Source: Thecamonas trahens ATCC 50062
Taxonomy: Eukaryota > Apusozoa > Apusomonadida > Apusomonadidae
DNA: 64,000 bases
Assembly (NCBI RefSeq): GCF_000142905.1
Contig: NW_013657649.1
Coordinates: 112,204 to 176,203, forward strand
Direction of reading: 5' to 3'
This document shows, piece by piece, positions 1-11,782 of the stretch; within the stretch, counting starts at the first letter, position 1, and every line of letters begins with the position of its first letter. The position numbers and the translations under genes are program-made. The notes beneath the pieces were generated by a model. The model saw nothing but the letters and a program-made list of their open reading frames with translations, searched no databases and had not been told where the DNA came from.

Positions 1-3000
1 ATGGACGCACGCGCTGGTCATGACGTCGCCGTGGTTCGACTTGGTCAACTGCACCAGTGCCTTCTCCACCACCTCGGGCGAGTACGCAATAACCTCTGCC
101 GTCGCGCAGGCATGTCCGACCTCATCAGGGCTTTCTCCAGACAGCCGCGCCAATTCGGGCCTGCCGCCGTCGTCATCATCATCATCATCATCGTCGTCGT
201 CATCGTCGTTGACACAGACATCAAGGCTAGCTAGCTCTTGCAGCCGCCTTGTTACATCGGTCGAGCCGACATGCCACTCGTCGGGGAACTCGACCAGTTT
301 CGCAGCCTCTCCTGGCGAGAGCGCTACACTCCGCAGTAGCCAGATGACCATGAGGTCAAGGTTGGCGTTGGCGGTGGCATCCAGTGACGGAACTTTGAGC
401 AGCTTCGGCAGATACTCACCCATCAGAGTGTCGGCAAGCGCGTAAGCGGAGTCGTGGCCAGCCGAGAAGAGCGGGACGAAACCGGCGAAGACCGGTCCAA
501 ACACCGCGTTCACCACCTTGCGCACCGACGAGAGGCCGGCCAGCTGGGCGAGTACCTTGAGCGCATCAGTCCACCGGGCGAGCACCAGCCGCGGCACAAT
601 GGCCGGCAGGAGCTGGCTCCACCAGAGCGGCCCGTCACGCGCCACCTGGCCACACCCGCAAACACCAGCCATCAACTCGCCTAGCTGGCGAAGGGTAGAA
701 GCATCGCCGTCTGCAGCGGAGAGCCACTGGGCCACCAAAAAGCCGGCATGGCGGGCCGCCCACTCGCAGGGGCAACCAAAGCCGAGTGCCTTGGCCCCAG
801 TTTCCAGTCGACCCTTGGCCATTGAGCCCAGAGCAGGAACGTGCGCACTCACTCGCAGCAACTCGAGCACAGCATAGCACTCGTGTGAGATCGAGGCTTG
901 CGCAAGTGCCGGCTGCAGCTGCGCAAACAGCATGTACGCGCCAGCCGCAGAAGCGCGCTGTTCGTCCAGCATCAAGTTCGAGATGTCGTCGAGGAGCATT
1001 GAGTGGAAGCTCGGCTTGAGCGACGAGAACAGTGCCTGGACCGCTCTGGTGCAGCTTGCTCGCACCCCAGGCGCCGCGTCTGCAAAGCCGGCCATCAGTA
1101 CCTCGATCGCGAAACAGTCATTGAGCGGCGATAGGTGGACGGCGGGAAAGACCCGCCCGGCCAGCAAGCTCCGCGCCCGCCAGCCCACAACCTGTTCCTT
1201 CATCCCTGGCACAATGACATGGAGCACAGCATCGCCAAAGGCGGAAAGCAGTGACTGACCATTGCAACTCTGGTCAGCAGCAACAACCGCTTGCGCCGCG
1301 ACAACCGGCACCACCTCTACCACCCGCGTCAGCTCGAGTACCACCATCGCCACCAGCGCATGCGTGCCGACCACCCGCACTTCGAGCCACTTGGTCAACT
1401 CGAGAGCCACAGGCATGACAGAGGCCAAACACACCGACACAAACTTGGCCTTGTCGTCGGTTGTAGCGCTTGGCTCAGCGGCAACCAGGGCGCGTCCGAC
1501 CGCACAGTACCCGATTGCCAGTGAAGACAGCGCCAGGCACCCCAGTCCAGGATCCTCGACCATGACCACCACGTCGCGGTGCAGCGTGGTTTCCAGCCGA
1601 GTCCGCATCGGTGAGAGCCATTGCTCGTGGACCTCGCCCAGCGTGTCGGCCCAGGCAGTGTCGTCGTCAACCGAGTAGGCGAGAGCGGCGGCAGCGCAAG
1701 TGACTCCGTCCATGGCGGCAAGAAGGACCGCGCCGGGGGCGCTGATCTGCGGCGTCAGCAATGCATCAACAATATGGACTGAGCCCTCGCGCGCCATGGC
1801 ACCTGGCGACTCCTGGAGGGCCACAACCCCAGCAACCGACGGCGACGTGATCGTGAGCATGTCGGGCGGCCCGCTGCGCGATGCGCCAGCCACGTCGTCG
1901 CCGCCGACCATCTTGCGCCGCTTGCGCTTCCGCCCGAAGATCGACGATGCCTGTGACGCATGGCTCGTCTCAGAGCCGAGTGAAAACCCGTCGTCAATGT
2001 CCTGGGACAGACTCGTGCTGTCGTCAAATATCCGAAACCGACCAAGGCCGTCCCCTCTGCGAAGTCCCGGGTCAAAGGCATCGCGCGAAGTTCGGCCGGT
2101 GAGCAGTCTGCTCGAGCCGGCCGCTTGCGGCGATGGGCTTGGCCCGAGGCTGTTGCGCGTCCACTTGGCAAGATCTATGTCGGCTAGCACGGCATTGACC
2201 ACCGCGCTAAGGCCCGAGTAGCCGTCGATAAGAACGGCTGCTGCAACCCGTGTGGCCATGGCAGCGGCGATGGCGCCGAGGCTGGCGAGTGCAGCGATAA
2301 AAGAGTCGAGCCCCACGCTGGCTGCCAGCATAGCCACGCCCTGCCCTGGGCTTTTGATGGCAGCCTCGACCGTCCGTGTCGCAGGTAGAACGACCTGGGC
2401 CATGACTTTGCCAGCGGCATCGGCCAGAGCGTCAAGTATGTTGCTCGCGTGGGCATCAGCGCCACCGTCGGTCTCGTACAGTACGGAAACAGCACAAGCA
2501 TGGGCCAGCGCGCAGCACCCGCGCTCAGCGGCTGCCATCTGGGCGGCAGGTGAGAGGCTGGCAATGGTTGCACAACTGCCTCGTTGCCGCTTTTGGCCAG
2601 TCTGTGCGGATGTAGCAGCCGGAGCCAACGCAGCCTCGACCAGACTGGACAATACCGCTGTCAATGACTCGAGCCCGGCTGGATCGTTGCTAGTAGCGAG
2701 AAGCCCTCTGGAGGAGAACGACGGACGGGGAGGAATACGATCGAGAACCTCAGCCAGAACGTTCGGCGTGAGGGTCACGCGCCCGAGCTCATGAAGGGCC
2801 GAGCATGCCGAGGGCACACGGCGCGGATCGGCGTGTCCGTCAAGGACTGCCTGCGGAAGCGCCGCGGCAGGGAGCCGCAGCAAGGGCGCGGATGAGTGGA
2901 CAGCCCGAGCAGCAAGTGTTAGCAGCATGTCTTCGAGGACAGCGGCGTGGCTTGCGGTGGAACGCCATGTTGGGACAAGCGATGGTGCAGCTAGCGACGG

Positions 3001-5145
3001 AAGCGCTTGCTCAGTGACTCGCAGCGGGAGCGAGGTGCTCAAAACAGCTGCAAAGGTGGTGAGGTCAGTGACGCTGGCGCTTTCAGCCCCAGTTGCTGTT
3101 AGCGCGACCAGAAAGTCGAGGGCAGCAAGGGCATGCAAGTGATCAGGGTGACCGGGTGGATTCCCAAGCGCATCGCCAGTGAACTGCTTGCGAAGAAGCG
3201 CAAAAACCGGAGCCGGAAGACATGGCTGGCGTTGGCGACGACAACACTCGACAGCGCCGGCGCCAGCTCGGGGATCGATAGAAGGCGGGTAGTCATGCAG
3301 ATAAACGGAGAGGCAACGTGAGGATCAACGAGCGGGGCGCAGCGGAGCGCAACGTCGACAAACTCAAGCCAAGCTGCCGGACCGGGGGAGAGGGCGACTA
3401 GATGTGCGGCAGGCTGGAGCACGACGCCGGCGTGCGCAATAGCACCGGCAGCAAAGAGCGCATTGGCGTGGAGCTCGGTTTTGTCGGGTTGCAGTCCCTC
3501 CAGCACGTTGATAAGCGGCCCAAGGAGAAGGCGGCTGCCGACGAGCTGGCCGACGATCATGCTCAGCTGCGGAGGAACAACTACGCCGGCGGTAAGGATG
3601 TCTGCGACGAGGCGGCAGCCATGTAAGACAAGGTAACCGAGGAAAAGAAGCCACGACGAGGCGGCCATCTCGTCGAGCGACGACGACTCGACGTCGAGGG
3701 CAGCTACGGCGGAGCTGACAAGGCGCATAAGCGGCACAGTGTGTTTCCGCGGCGGCGACGACGCCAACTGAGTGTGGTACCAGGCGGCAGCGGCGGTGGC
3801 AAAGGCATCGATACCGAGCGGCGACGGAAGGCCGTGGGTCACATACCGATCGTCGGCTGGCGCCACAGCATACGGTGGTGGCGCGCCCGCGGTCGGCGGC
3901 GCTAGGCTGAGCGGAACGCCGGCCGATGAGTCAGTGACCTTGATCTGGCTCTTGATATTGTTCAAAAGGGAGCCTGCAGAGAACTCGGCGATGGCGCGCT
4001 CGACGAGACGCGGCATGCCGGGCAGGAGCTTACCGGTGGTGCCGGGTGACGCCAGCCGCAGCATGAGCTGGACGAGGAGGCAGAGCTGCGAGCGAAGCGC
4101 AGCGCGCGGGCCCGGCCCGTCGAGCTCGCCGGTCCAGGCAGCTTCGAGGAAGCCCATCAGTGGGCCGCGCCACAGCTCAAGGACAACCTCAACCGAGTTG
4201 AGTCCATATCGGACGAGAATGAGGTTGACTAGGGTGACAAGGGCGGTAGCAAGCTTGCTCGCGGCATGGCGAGGGCCGAGCGCGGCCAGCGTTTGGCTCA
4301 GCTGGCCGAGCATGTCGTTGACAATTTCGGGCTTGACATCGCACACATCGGCAGTGATGAGAGACTGTAGCGCCGATGCGGCGAGCTTGCCCAAGTCGGG
4401 CGAGAGGTCTGGGTCGACCACGAGGGCTGTCCGGCGGACCAGGGTGTCGACGAGCTTGGAAACGACTTCATGGTCATCGGCGAGCTTGGACGCCACCAGC
4501 GGTGAGGAGAGGCAGTCGATGAGGATGCGAAGATAGTGTCGGCCATAGCCGCAGACGAGCAAGTCGTTGTTGACAACAAGGACAGCGTGTTCAAAGAAGG
4601 CCAGCGCCTCGGGGTAAAGCACCTGCTCGCGCGAGTCGAGGACCATGGCGATAATGGAATGCATGGCAGCGCCCGGCCGGTCGCCGTTGGAAGCCGTGCC
4701 AAAAGCGGCCATGCCCATGGCAAACACGCTTCGCCCAACAGCCGATCCGCTGCGGACCTTCTTCACCACGGCGTCGCCCTCACGGTTGACAAGCGTCGTG
4801 AGAGCCTTGACCACCTCCATCCATGTCACAAGGTTGCGCTCGCCACGTAGCTCGACCTGCCTCGTGTTGCGGTCGAGAACATCCTGAACAGCCTGCACAC
4901 TACTGGCTTCCCCTCCCAGAAGCTGGTCGTACAAGCTCAGCCCGGCCTACACACACCCATGGTCCACAAGTGAGTACCATCGTCGCCCACCGTCCGAAAA
5001 AGGTCGCACTCTGCGCCCAGCCTTCCTACCCCCCAAACCACCCCCCCCCGGCCCCCCACCTACATACCTTACGGTCGCGAGCCTTTGTCGAAACCAGCTT
5101 CTTACACATGGTCTCCAATCGCTCATTCTCTTGTATCCACGCCAT
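1..5145 (-). CDS. ATM: ATM/Tel1-like PI3K-related kinase, N-terminal half (partial, runs off left edge)
   Basis: Exon 1 is 5068-5145, exon 2 starts at 4946, and the frame then stays open to base 1, giving about 1,670 visible residues. Splicing exon 1 to exon 2 (GTATGT donor, TAG acceptor, phase 0) creates LVSTKARDRKAGL at residue 17, an exact match to the Tel1/ATM N-terminal (TAN) consensus [LVI]x3[RK]x2[ED]Rx3[LVI]. This is followed by a TW...LTTLVNRE segment as in ATM N-termini. The rest is Ala/Leu-rich helical solenoid, as expected before the FAT and kinase domains, which would lie outside the window. An acidic run of 13 Asp is encoded at 169-207. The frame changes near 3154-3156 as if one C were missing, or a small intron lies there. 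An in-frame ATG at 5214 is an alternative start. Family assignment rests on the TAN motif and layout; the kinase is not visible. The known family role is DNA double-strand-break signalling. Confidence 0.55.
4947..5067 (-). other. Intron 1 of the ATM-like gene
   Basis: 121 bp, donor GTATGT after an AAG codon, acceptor TGTGTGTAG, phase 0. The sense strand is G-rich just after the donor (plus-strand C-run at 5041-5049). Splicing here completes the TAN motif, which is the main support for it. Confidence 0.75.
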
Positions 5146-5702
5146 GTGGCAGAGTAGACTGGCCGCTAACCCCCCCCTGCCACAGAGCTGAATGTAGTAC
5201 CACCGCTCGCTCATGGCCGACTTCGTGATCGTGATCGCCGGCTGCTCCTTGACCGCCCGGCCAACGAGCCCACCAACCGTTCTTCCGTGGCACCGGCCGC
5301 TCCCCTGCTGCTGACAGTGGCACCACACGTCTGCACAAGCCATGGTACGAGGCCAAAGTAGCTACAGATAGCTTGTCCCGTAGGAGTCGTAGCATATATT
5401 CCCCTTGCAGGTTGACATTGGGAGGGGTGGGGGGGGGGGGGGGGAAGGGCTTGGAGGGCGTGGGGGTGGAGGGTCGGTCGGTGCGGTTGAAATTTGCGCG
5501 CGCGCCCCTGCTACCTGCGCCCGCTACCAGCCAGGCATAGACGGAGAGGGCGGGAGAGCGAGGAGGGGACAGAATGGGTGTAACAAAGAGACAGTGGGGG
5601 AGTGTGTGCGACTTATGGGTGTGATGGTGTGGGCATGGGTATGCTGGACTGTGCTGTGTGCGGCTGCGTGGGGGGGGGGGGGGGGACCGGGGCCGCCGGC
5701 AG
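5146..5702. other. Divergent intergenic region with two poly-G runs
   Basis: This region lies between the ATM-like gene (-) and NME7 (+). It holds G16 runs at 5429-5444 and 5670-5685 and GT-rich sequence. It probably contains both promoters and the unresolved first exon of NME7. No other gene seen. Confidence 0.5.
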
Positions 5703-6820
5703 GCATCGGTGCTCGACGAGCGGTTTGCGTTTCTGGTGGAGTGGCATGATGCGCTTGCGTCGCTGATGCGGCGTTACCATCTGTTCTACTACGTGGAGGA
5801 TTCGACGCTGGAGATGTACGACATCAAGAACCGGCGGACGTTCCTGAAGCGGACACGGTATGAGGACATCGAGCTGAGCGACCTGTACATCGGGGCGACG
5901 GTGACGGTGTACTCGCGGCAGCTGCATGTGATCGACTACGGCGATGAGTACACGGCCCAGACGATCGGGTCGCAGCTAGAGCGAACACTGGCGCTCATCA
6001 AGCCGGATGCATACATCTCGATGGGCAAGATTGTGGACGAGGTGTCAAAGGCCGGGCTCTCTGTGGCGCAGGCGCGGATGGTGAAGCTGACGGAGCGGCA
6101 GGCGGCGTCGTTCTATGCTGAGCACGCGGAGCAGCCATGGTTTGGCGATCTTGTTGGGTTTATGACGTCAGATGCGGTCATTGCGCTCGAGCTTGCCGGG
6201 CCGTCGGCCATCTCCAAGTGGCGGGCGCTGATGGGCGCGACGGATCCGGCCAAGGCCGAGCCCGGGACGATCCGGGCCAAGTTTGGCCATAACGCGACGG
6301 CTAACGGCGTGCATGGGTCGGACTCTGCGGCGTCTGCGGCGCGCGAGCTGGAGTTTTTCTTTTCGGGCGCGGTCTCGTTCGATCAGACTGCTGTCTTTGA
6401 CAACTGCACGGCGGTGGTGATCAAGCCGCACGCGGTGCTGTCAGGCGACATGGGCCCGATCCTTGACGCCATCCTCTACCAGGGCTTTGAGATTTCTGCC
6501 CTGCAGATGTTCCGCCTCTCTGTGGCGGACGCCGAGGAGTTCCTCGAGGTGTACAAGGGCATGGTCCCCGAGTATTCGCTCATGGTCGAGCAGCTGACCT
6601 CGGGCCCGTGCCTCGCACTGGAGATCCGCGCTGAGTCGGCCGTCGCCGCCTTCCGCGACTTTGCAGGCCCGGTCGACCCGCAGGTGGCGGCCGCGGTCCG
6701 GCCGGACACCCTCCGCGCCCGCTTTGGCGTCACCACCGTCAAGAACGCCATCCACTGCACCGATCTCGAGACCGACGGCGAGCTCGAGGTTGCCTACTTT
6801 TCCGCATTCTCCAGGAGTAG
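5703..6820 (+). CDS. NME7: NME7: DM10 domain plus two nucleoside diphosphate kinase domains
   Basis: A DM10 domain (FLVEWHDALASLMRRYHLFY onward) is followed by two NDK domains. Each NDK domain keeps its histidine segment: NGVHGSDS in the first and NAIHCTDL in the second. This order is specific to NME7 (NDPK-H7), an axonemal inner-junction and gamma-tubulin-ring-associated protein, so it suggests a flagellated organism. The in-frame upstream codon is GTG, not ATG, and a CAG acceptor ends at 5702, so a short first exon probably lies in the G-rich region upstream. At the 3' end the frame as written runs to 6962. One extra T in the T-run at 6798-6801 would end the protein at TAG 6818 with YFFRILQE, matching the family C-terminus (YFFKIL-type). 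I take that as the true end. Confidence 0.85.
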
Positions 6821-7074
6821 AGCCCCTCTGAGTAGAGTCATTGAACACTGTCTTGCCCCCTGTTGCACCGGCTGTAAGGCCGAGGGTGTCTTTCAGCCCC
6901 GGCTCCCAGCACGACGTGGCATTGACGCGCAATTCGGTGAGCGGAAGGCTGTCGGCCGCTAGTGGCAAGCCGCAAGCAGCCTGGGCGGGGTGTGTACACA
7001 CGTCTCTCCGGCGTCTTCATCTCGACTGGAACCCCCCCTCTTTCCCTCTGCCCCTTCCTGTCTTCTCATTGACG

Positions 7075-7947
7075 ATGACATCAGGGTTGGCGCTCTCGCT
7101 GGCGGTGGCTGCGGCTGCGGTGCTGTGCGCAATGGCGAGCTCTGTACCCGAGACCACCGAGGTAGTTGCTCTCAAGCAGACCACTTCGCCGACTCTTGCT
7201 GCCCTGGAGGGCGAGTGGGTCGGCAACATGTGTGGTCTGTGTGGCTGTCCTGCTGCCTGCACCCGCCCCTATCAAGTCTCGAGTACGTGTGTGTGTGTGT
7301 GTGTGTGGGGGGGGGGGGGGGGTCAGAGGACGTGACGTGACTCACACTGATGCGATGACGATCACGATGGTGGTGGTCGGGGGCGGAAACGATGACCATG
7401 GCGTGGGTGGTGGTGGTGGGGCGGGTGATGGTGGTGGGACGGAAATGTTGACGGTGGGACCGGTGGTGGTGCAGACGTCAACATCAGCATTGATCTCGAA
7501 GGTAGGTTGCGGTTCTCGCGGCCAGCGCGGACACTGTGCTCGGACTCGTTTGAAGCCGGCATCACCGAGCACATCATCGAAGGAATCGACGAGAGTGGGA
7601 GCTGCTTGGCTGTGGCAACAGGCGACATTGACCACCCGATCCACTACTCGATCGAGTTTGACACGGTCCACCTGAGAATGGCGTACGCGCCGGACCTCCA
7701 GTTCTGCCCGACGCTCCCGCACGTCCCATCGTGCTCGTGCACCTCGTACGGGACGCCAGTTTCGGGTTTTACCGCCTCATTCGTGCGGGCCGGCCTCGGA
7801 CTCGAGCCGAAGCCGTGCCACTTTGTGAAGAACGAGATGACCCTTCGCAGCCCGCTGACATATGTGTTCAAGGTCGCGCTGGTCATGGGCGTCATCACCA
7901 CAGGCATCGAGTGGTTCATTCAGCGGTATTTGCAGGACGTGCCCTAA
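7075..7947 (+). CDS. Predicted secreted/type I membrane protein of unknown function
   Basis: Two exons, 7075-7282 and 7475-7947, join in phase 1 to give about 225 residues. The N-terminus is a clear signal peptide (MTSGLALSLAVAAAAVLCAM). A Cys cluster follows (MCGLCGCPAACT), then a beta-rich segment beginning VNISIDLEGRLRFSRPAR, further Cys pairs (PSCSCTSYG) and a hydrophobic C-terminal segment (YVFKVALVMGVITTGIEWFI) that could be a membrane anchor. Splicing gives a smooth reading frame where neither open frame alone does. I do not recognise the family. A lipocalin-like or extracellular beta-sandwich fold is possible but unsupported. Its stop codon is 21 bases from the stop of the convergent RUN/Rubicon gene. 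Confidence 0.6.
7283..7474 (+). other. Intron with (GT)n and poly-G tract
   Basis: 192 bp, donor GTACGTGTG running into a (GT)n repeat and a G16 run (7307-7322), acceptor GGTGGTGCAG. The 3' end is G/T-rich and has no polypyrimidine tract. Phase 1 on both sides. Confidence 0.7.
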
Positions 7948-7968
7948 GACTTTGACACGTCATGCAGC

Positions 7969-10968
7969 CTAGCCTGACGAGGTCGACACCTCTTGGGTCG
8001 CCGACGATGCGGCGCGGCTCCGCCGCCGCTCGCACCGCGGGCACGCGTCGCGCCGCTGGTCAAAGCATCGCACATGGTAGCACGAGCCGCACGTCTCGCA
8101 CGCCACAGTTGTGTTCTGGAACGGATAGATGGCCTCATTGGCGTTGCACATGCCGCAAATATGACCCTTCCACCGGCAACGCTCGCACCCATACACATGC
8201 GCCTCGAGATGCTCTGCCCACGAGACCAGGTCCGACACCAGATCATCGACGTGCAGCAGGTCGTCGAGCGAGTAAAAGTGGATGTTGTCGAGGTGGTGTT
8301 GCCGCTGGCCAAACAAAGCCAACAGCCCCGGACGCTCCCGGCAAGTCATGGCGAACGCCTTGAGGTGGGCCAGCCGCTTGCGGACCTTGTGCGCGGCCGC
8401 GAGCGCGGGCACCCGCGCGTAGAGACTCGGATTGAGGACTGAGATCTTGAAAACCGGCTCGCAGGCAATCTCCCGCATAAACTGCGCCGCAGGCTGTGAG
8501 ACTGGGTATGGTTCCGAGTCCCACGACGACAACAGTCGCGCCGGAATGACCAGCTCGTCGGCGCCGGTGTGGCACGAGCCGCAAAAGTACTTGAGAAAGT
8601 AGGCGCACTCTCGCCCGCCGAGCACGATCGGCACACCGCACCCATAGCACCGCCCGCCCTGCGCTGCCACCGAGTCGGGGAGCGCCCGCCCGCTCTCGCT
8701 AAAGAACAACACCTTGCGCGGCGGGTACATGGCGGCGTCGTCAACATAGCCCCAGTCCGACATCGGCGACAGACCGCCACTGTTCGGGTTCACCACGATG
8801 CCGGCACCACTTTCCACCGACGCCAGCGAGTCGGCCCTGGTCCTGCTCGGCTCGCGCCACGGTGCAGCCGCAGGCGAGCTGCCAAACGTAGTCGACGAGT
8901 ACAAATCGTGGGACGAGAAGCCTCCACCGGCGCCAGCCGAGAACACCGACGCTGGGGCCGGGACGGATGCGCTCTCCCACGGGTACGCAGTTAGCGGTAG
9001 CGACGACGCGACCGGCCGAACGCTTGCCAACCCTGCGCAGCGATCATACATGAGCAGCGCAAGGTTGAGCTCCGGCGCCGGCGCCGACGACCCGTTTCGC
9101 GAGCCGACAGGGAAGACCTTGGCAAACGAGGCCGCCAGCACATCGGCGTGAGTCATCGGATCCGACTGCTGATAGGAGGCGGCCTCGCTCGCGCTCCTAC
9201 TCAGCCGCCGCGACCGGCTTCGCTGGCGGTACGCGGTTGTCGGTGTTGCCGCAGTAGTCGAGAGCAGAGTGGTGAGAAGGGCTTCACGCCGCGACGCCGT
9301 CGCCGGCGCACCGAGTGCCTCGGCCGCTCCTCGCCCGCCGATCGAAAGGAACTGCTGAGTGATCGGCTTGGACGCCGCGTAAGCAGACTGCGACGCCGCA
9401 CCGTCGTCGGGCAGACGCAGACTGCTGCTACCGCTTTCATCGCCGGTTGCTGCCGCGGCGATGACCTGGTTGCGAAGCGACGACTGCAAGCCCGAGACTG
9501 AGGGAGGGAGTTCGCGCGGCAGCTTGGCAGCCGTCGACGGAGCAGGGTCGCCAATGCGAAACTTAAACTGCGGGCCCGAGTCTGACTGTGACTGCTCGAG
9601 ATTCTTGCGGACAATGGCCGAGAACGGGAGCAGCGGCGAGGCGGCGACAGCCGTGCTGCCAGCACTATCCTCAGCAGCAGTGTCCTTTGTCCCGTTGCCG
9701 ATGGTCCGCCCTATCGGTGACGTGCCCTTCGGCAGGGCAAGGAAGGGCGAAGTGGCGACGGCCGACGGGCTGGTGCTCGGCCGCCCCAGCGGCGGCGACG
9801 GGCTGCGGTCGTCGGGCGCGGTCGTGATGAGGTTGTGCGTCTTGACATTGTCTGGGTGGTTTTCATCCAGCTGCTCTGAGGCCAGCGCCCAAGGGTCGAC
9901 ATCAGCCGGCAGCCATGGAGAGCCGCCGCGACTGGTGGAGCCGGTTGGCGAGTCGAAATGCCCGACGGCGGGCGCGCCGATCGGCGAGATCGGTGGTGAC
10001 GGCACGGGCGACGATGGACTTGCTGTGGGTTCGGGCTCGGGCTCGGGCTCGGGCTCAGGCTCCGACTCGGGCTCGGCCTCGGCCTTGACCTCGCTACCCG
10101 ACAGCTCACCGACGTCGGGCTCTGTGTCCGACAGCTCGTCAACGGCGGCGTCGTCCGACGACGTGACCCCGGGCGAGGCGAGCGCCAGCTTGCGCTGGTA
10201 GCCAGCAATGCCTGTGGGCCGCAACGGTGACGGCGCGGGAAGATCCCCCGGTGGTGCGCCCGGTGCGTCGATATGAGCGACGCCGGCAACCTTTGCAGCC
10301 TTCTTCTTGCGCTTCTTGCGGCGGCGGCCGCGCGAGGCGGCGGAGACAGTGGGTCCATCATGTTCGCTGGCTGGCGCAGTAGAGACAGAAGAAACGTCTG
10401 CAGTGGCAGAGCGGAGCGAAGCGTCGTTCTTTTCAAGCGCCATACGGCCGAGCATGGCCGAGACCTCGCGGTGGACGTCGGGATGCGGCAGCTGATCAAA
10501 GGCGACATCCTTGACACAGAGCGAAAAGTCGACGTGGAGGACCGAGTCGAGGGCCTTTGCAGCGGCCTCTGCCAGGTCTGGGGAAGCCATAGGTGCGTCA
10601 GGAGCGTATGCATCTTGGACGAGAGCGGCGATAGCGCGAATGGCTGCCGGCAGGCTCTTGTCGACGAGGGCGACCCTAACGAGGGCCCTGACCTTGCCCG
10701 CCGGGGTGGAGGCGTCGCTCCCGAGTGCGGCAACAAGATCAAGTTGCTGAGCGTTGCTGCCGAGTGCGGAGCGGAGAGCAGCCCAGGCCTGGGCCTGTGG
10801 CGAGGAGAACATCTTCGGCCGGGTGCCCGTGATCAGAAGGCGGAAGACCAGATCCTCCAACTTGTCGGCCTCGACATGGCCGTCGTGAACAGGCTCGCCG
10901 GCTGGGAGACAGCCCAGCAGCGCCACCGCCTGCTGCTGCACGGCACGCACAAGCACCTCGCCGTCCAT
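7969..10968 (-). CDS. RUN domain and Rubicon-homology (RH/DUF4206) protein
   Basis: 999 residues from ATG 10968; the open frame extends further upstream only through GT-rich repeat. An N-terminal RUN-like helical region (residues 1-150) is followed by a long Ser/Pro-rich acidic linker with an (EP)n tract encoded at about 10035-10080. The C-terminal RH domain (about residues 770-990) is Cys/His-rich: CYGCGVPI, CGSCH, CERCRWKGHICGMC, CETCGSCYHVRC and CPRC. RUN plus RH is the arrangement of Rubicon and PLEKHM1-type proteins, in which the RH domain binds Rab7 and controls autophagosome and late-endosome maturation. RUN is the less certain part. The gene converges on the small membrane-protein gene at 7947. 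Confidence 0.75.
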   Translation of the reverse strand: MDGEVLVRAVQQQAVALLGCLPAGEPVHDGHVEADKLEDLVFRLLITGTRPKMFSSPQAQAWAALRSALGSNAQQLDLVAALGSDASTPAGKVRALVRVALVDKSLPAAIRAIAALVQDAYAPDAPMASPDLAEAAAKALDSVLHVDFSLCVKDVAFDQLPHPDVHREVSAMLGRMALEKNDASLRSATADVSSVSTAPASEHDGPTVSAASRGRRRKKRKKKAAKVAGVAHIDAPGAPPGDLPAPSPLRPTGIAGYQRKLALASPGVTSSDDAAVDELSDTEPDVGELSGSEVKAEAEPESEPEPEPEPEPEPTASPSSPVPSPPISPIGAPAVGHFDSPTGSTSRGGSPWLPADVDPWALASEQLDENHPDNVKTHNLITTAPDDRSPSPPLGRPSTSPSAVATSPFLALPKGTSPIGRTIGNGTKDTAAEDSAGSTAVAASPLLPFSAIVRKNLEQSQSDSGPQFKFRIGDPAPSTAAKLPRELPPSVSGLQSSLRNQVIAAAATGDESGSSSLRLPDDGAASQSAYAASKPITQQFLSIGGRGAAEALGAPATASRREALLTTLLSTTAATPTTAYRQRSRSRRLSRSASEAASYQQSDPMTHADVLAASFAKVFPVGSRNGSSAPAPELNLALLMYDRCAGLASVRPVASSLPLTAYPWESASVPAPASVFSAGAGGGFSSHDLYSSTTFGSSPAAAPWREPSRTRADSLASVESGAGIVVNPNSGGLSPMSDWGYVDDAAMYPPRKVLFFSESGRALPDSVAAQGGRCYGCGVPIVLGGRECAYFLKYFCGSCHTGADELVIPARLLSSWDSEPYPVSQPAAQFMREIACEPVFKISVLNPSLYARVPALAAAHKVRKRLAHLKAFAMTCRERPGLLALFGQRQHHLDNIHFYSLDDLLHVDDLVSDLVSWAEHLEAHVYGCERCRWKGHICGMCNANEAIYPFQNTTVACETCGSCYHVRCFDQRRDACPRCERRRSRAASSATQEVSTSSG

Positions 10969-11331
10969 AAGCGTGTGTACGTGTATGGGTATGGGTATGG
11001 GTATGGGTGGGTGGGTGGGTGGGGTGGGAGGAGGCGGGAATGAGTGGCGTGGTGCCCGCCTGTCGCGCGCGTGCGTGTTGCTCGTTGGTGTGTGAAGTGG
11101 TCGGTGGGGTGCAACCAAGTGTAGCACATTGATCCTAGTATTGATCCCCCTCACTGATCCCCTTCATCATCACACCTCCTCGATCACCACCACCAGCCCC
11201 TTCCCCATCCATCGCCACCACCAACCCCTTCCATCACCAGCCCCATCCCCTCTCCATCCTGTTTCACTGTGCTGGTCAGCATACTGGCGTTGTTCCTGAC
11301 CGACCACGCCTCACCCACACACCCACCCACC

Positions 11332-11370
<39 letters not shown>

Positions 11371-11782
11371 CACCCGCCCTGCATTACATACTCTATTGGC
11401 GGGGGCGGGTATGACCTCGGTGGAAGGGCCGGGGCGGGGGTACAGGTCGGAGGCGGTGGCGGGCGACAACAATGTCCATGGCTGTGAGAGACAGGCCAAC
11501 AAGGACGGCAAGCAAGACGACGATGCGGTGGTAGTGCTCGAGGTGGTGGCCGATGGCGTGGGAGAGGAGGCAGAGCTGGCAGCGCTGGATGGGAAAGGCG
11601 AGGAGGGAAAGGCTGGCGAACAACGCGGATGCAGATGCCGGCGGCGTGACTTGGAGCGGCGACGGCGGCGATGGCGGACGCGTCGCGGCGTAGGGGAGCG
11701 CATGCTGCGGCGAGTGGCACGGGCCGAGTGGCGGAGGGCCGGCGGTGGTGGAAGTGGCGATATACTTGACTCGATAGGAGCC
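10969..11782. repeat. Intergenic region rich in simple repeats
   Basis: (TATGGG)n and (GGGT)n lie at about 10984-11030. C-rich GATCACC/ATCACC-like repeats lie at 11140-11260, and (CACC)n then (CA)n at about 11311-11370. Open frames here on both strands are low-complexity. No convincing gene, although the minus strand at 11460-11640 encodes a hydrophobic stretch I could not validate. Confidence 0.5.

Noticed and set aside
1-3020. Several plus-strand frames (for example 1700-2221 and 2252-2794)
   Set aside because: They are complements of the continuous minus-strand frame of the ATM-like gene, which has no stop from about 3144 to base 1.
10984-11010. (TATGGG)n as an internal telomere
   Set aside because: Only about four units and not a standard telomere motif; part of a wider GT-rich simple repeat.
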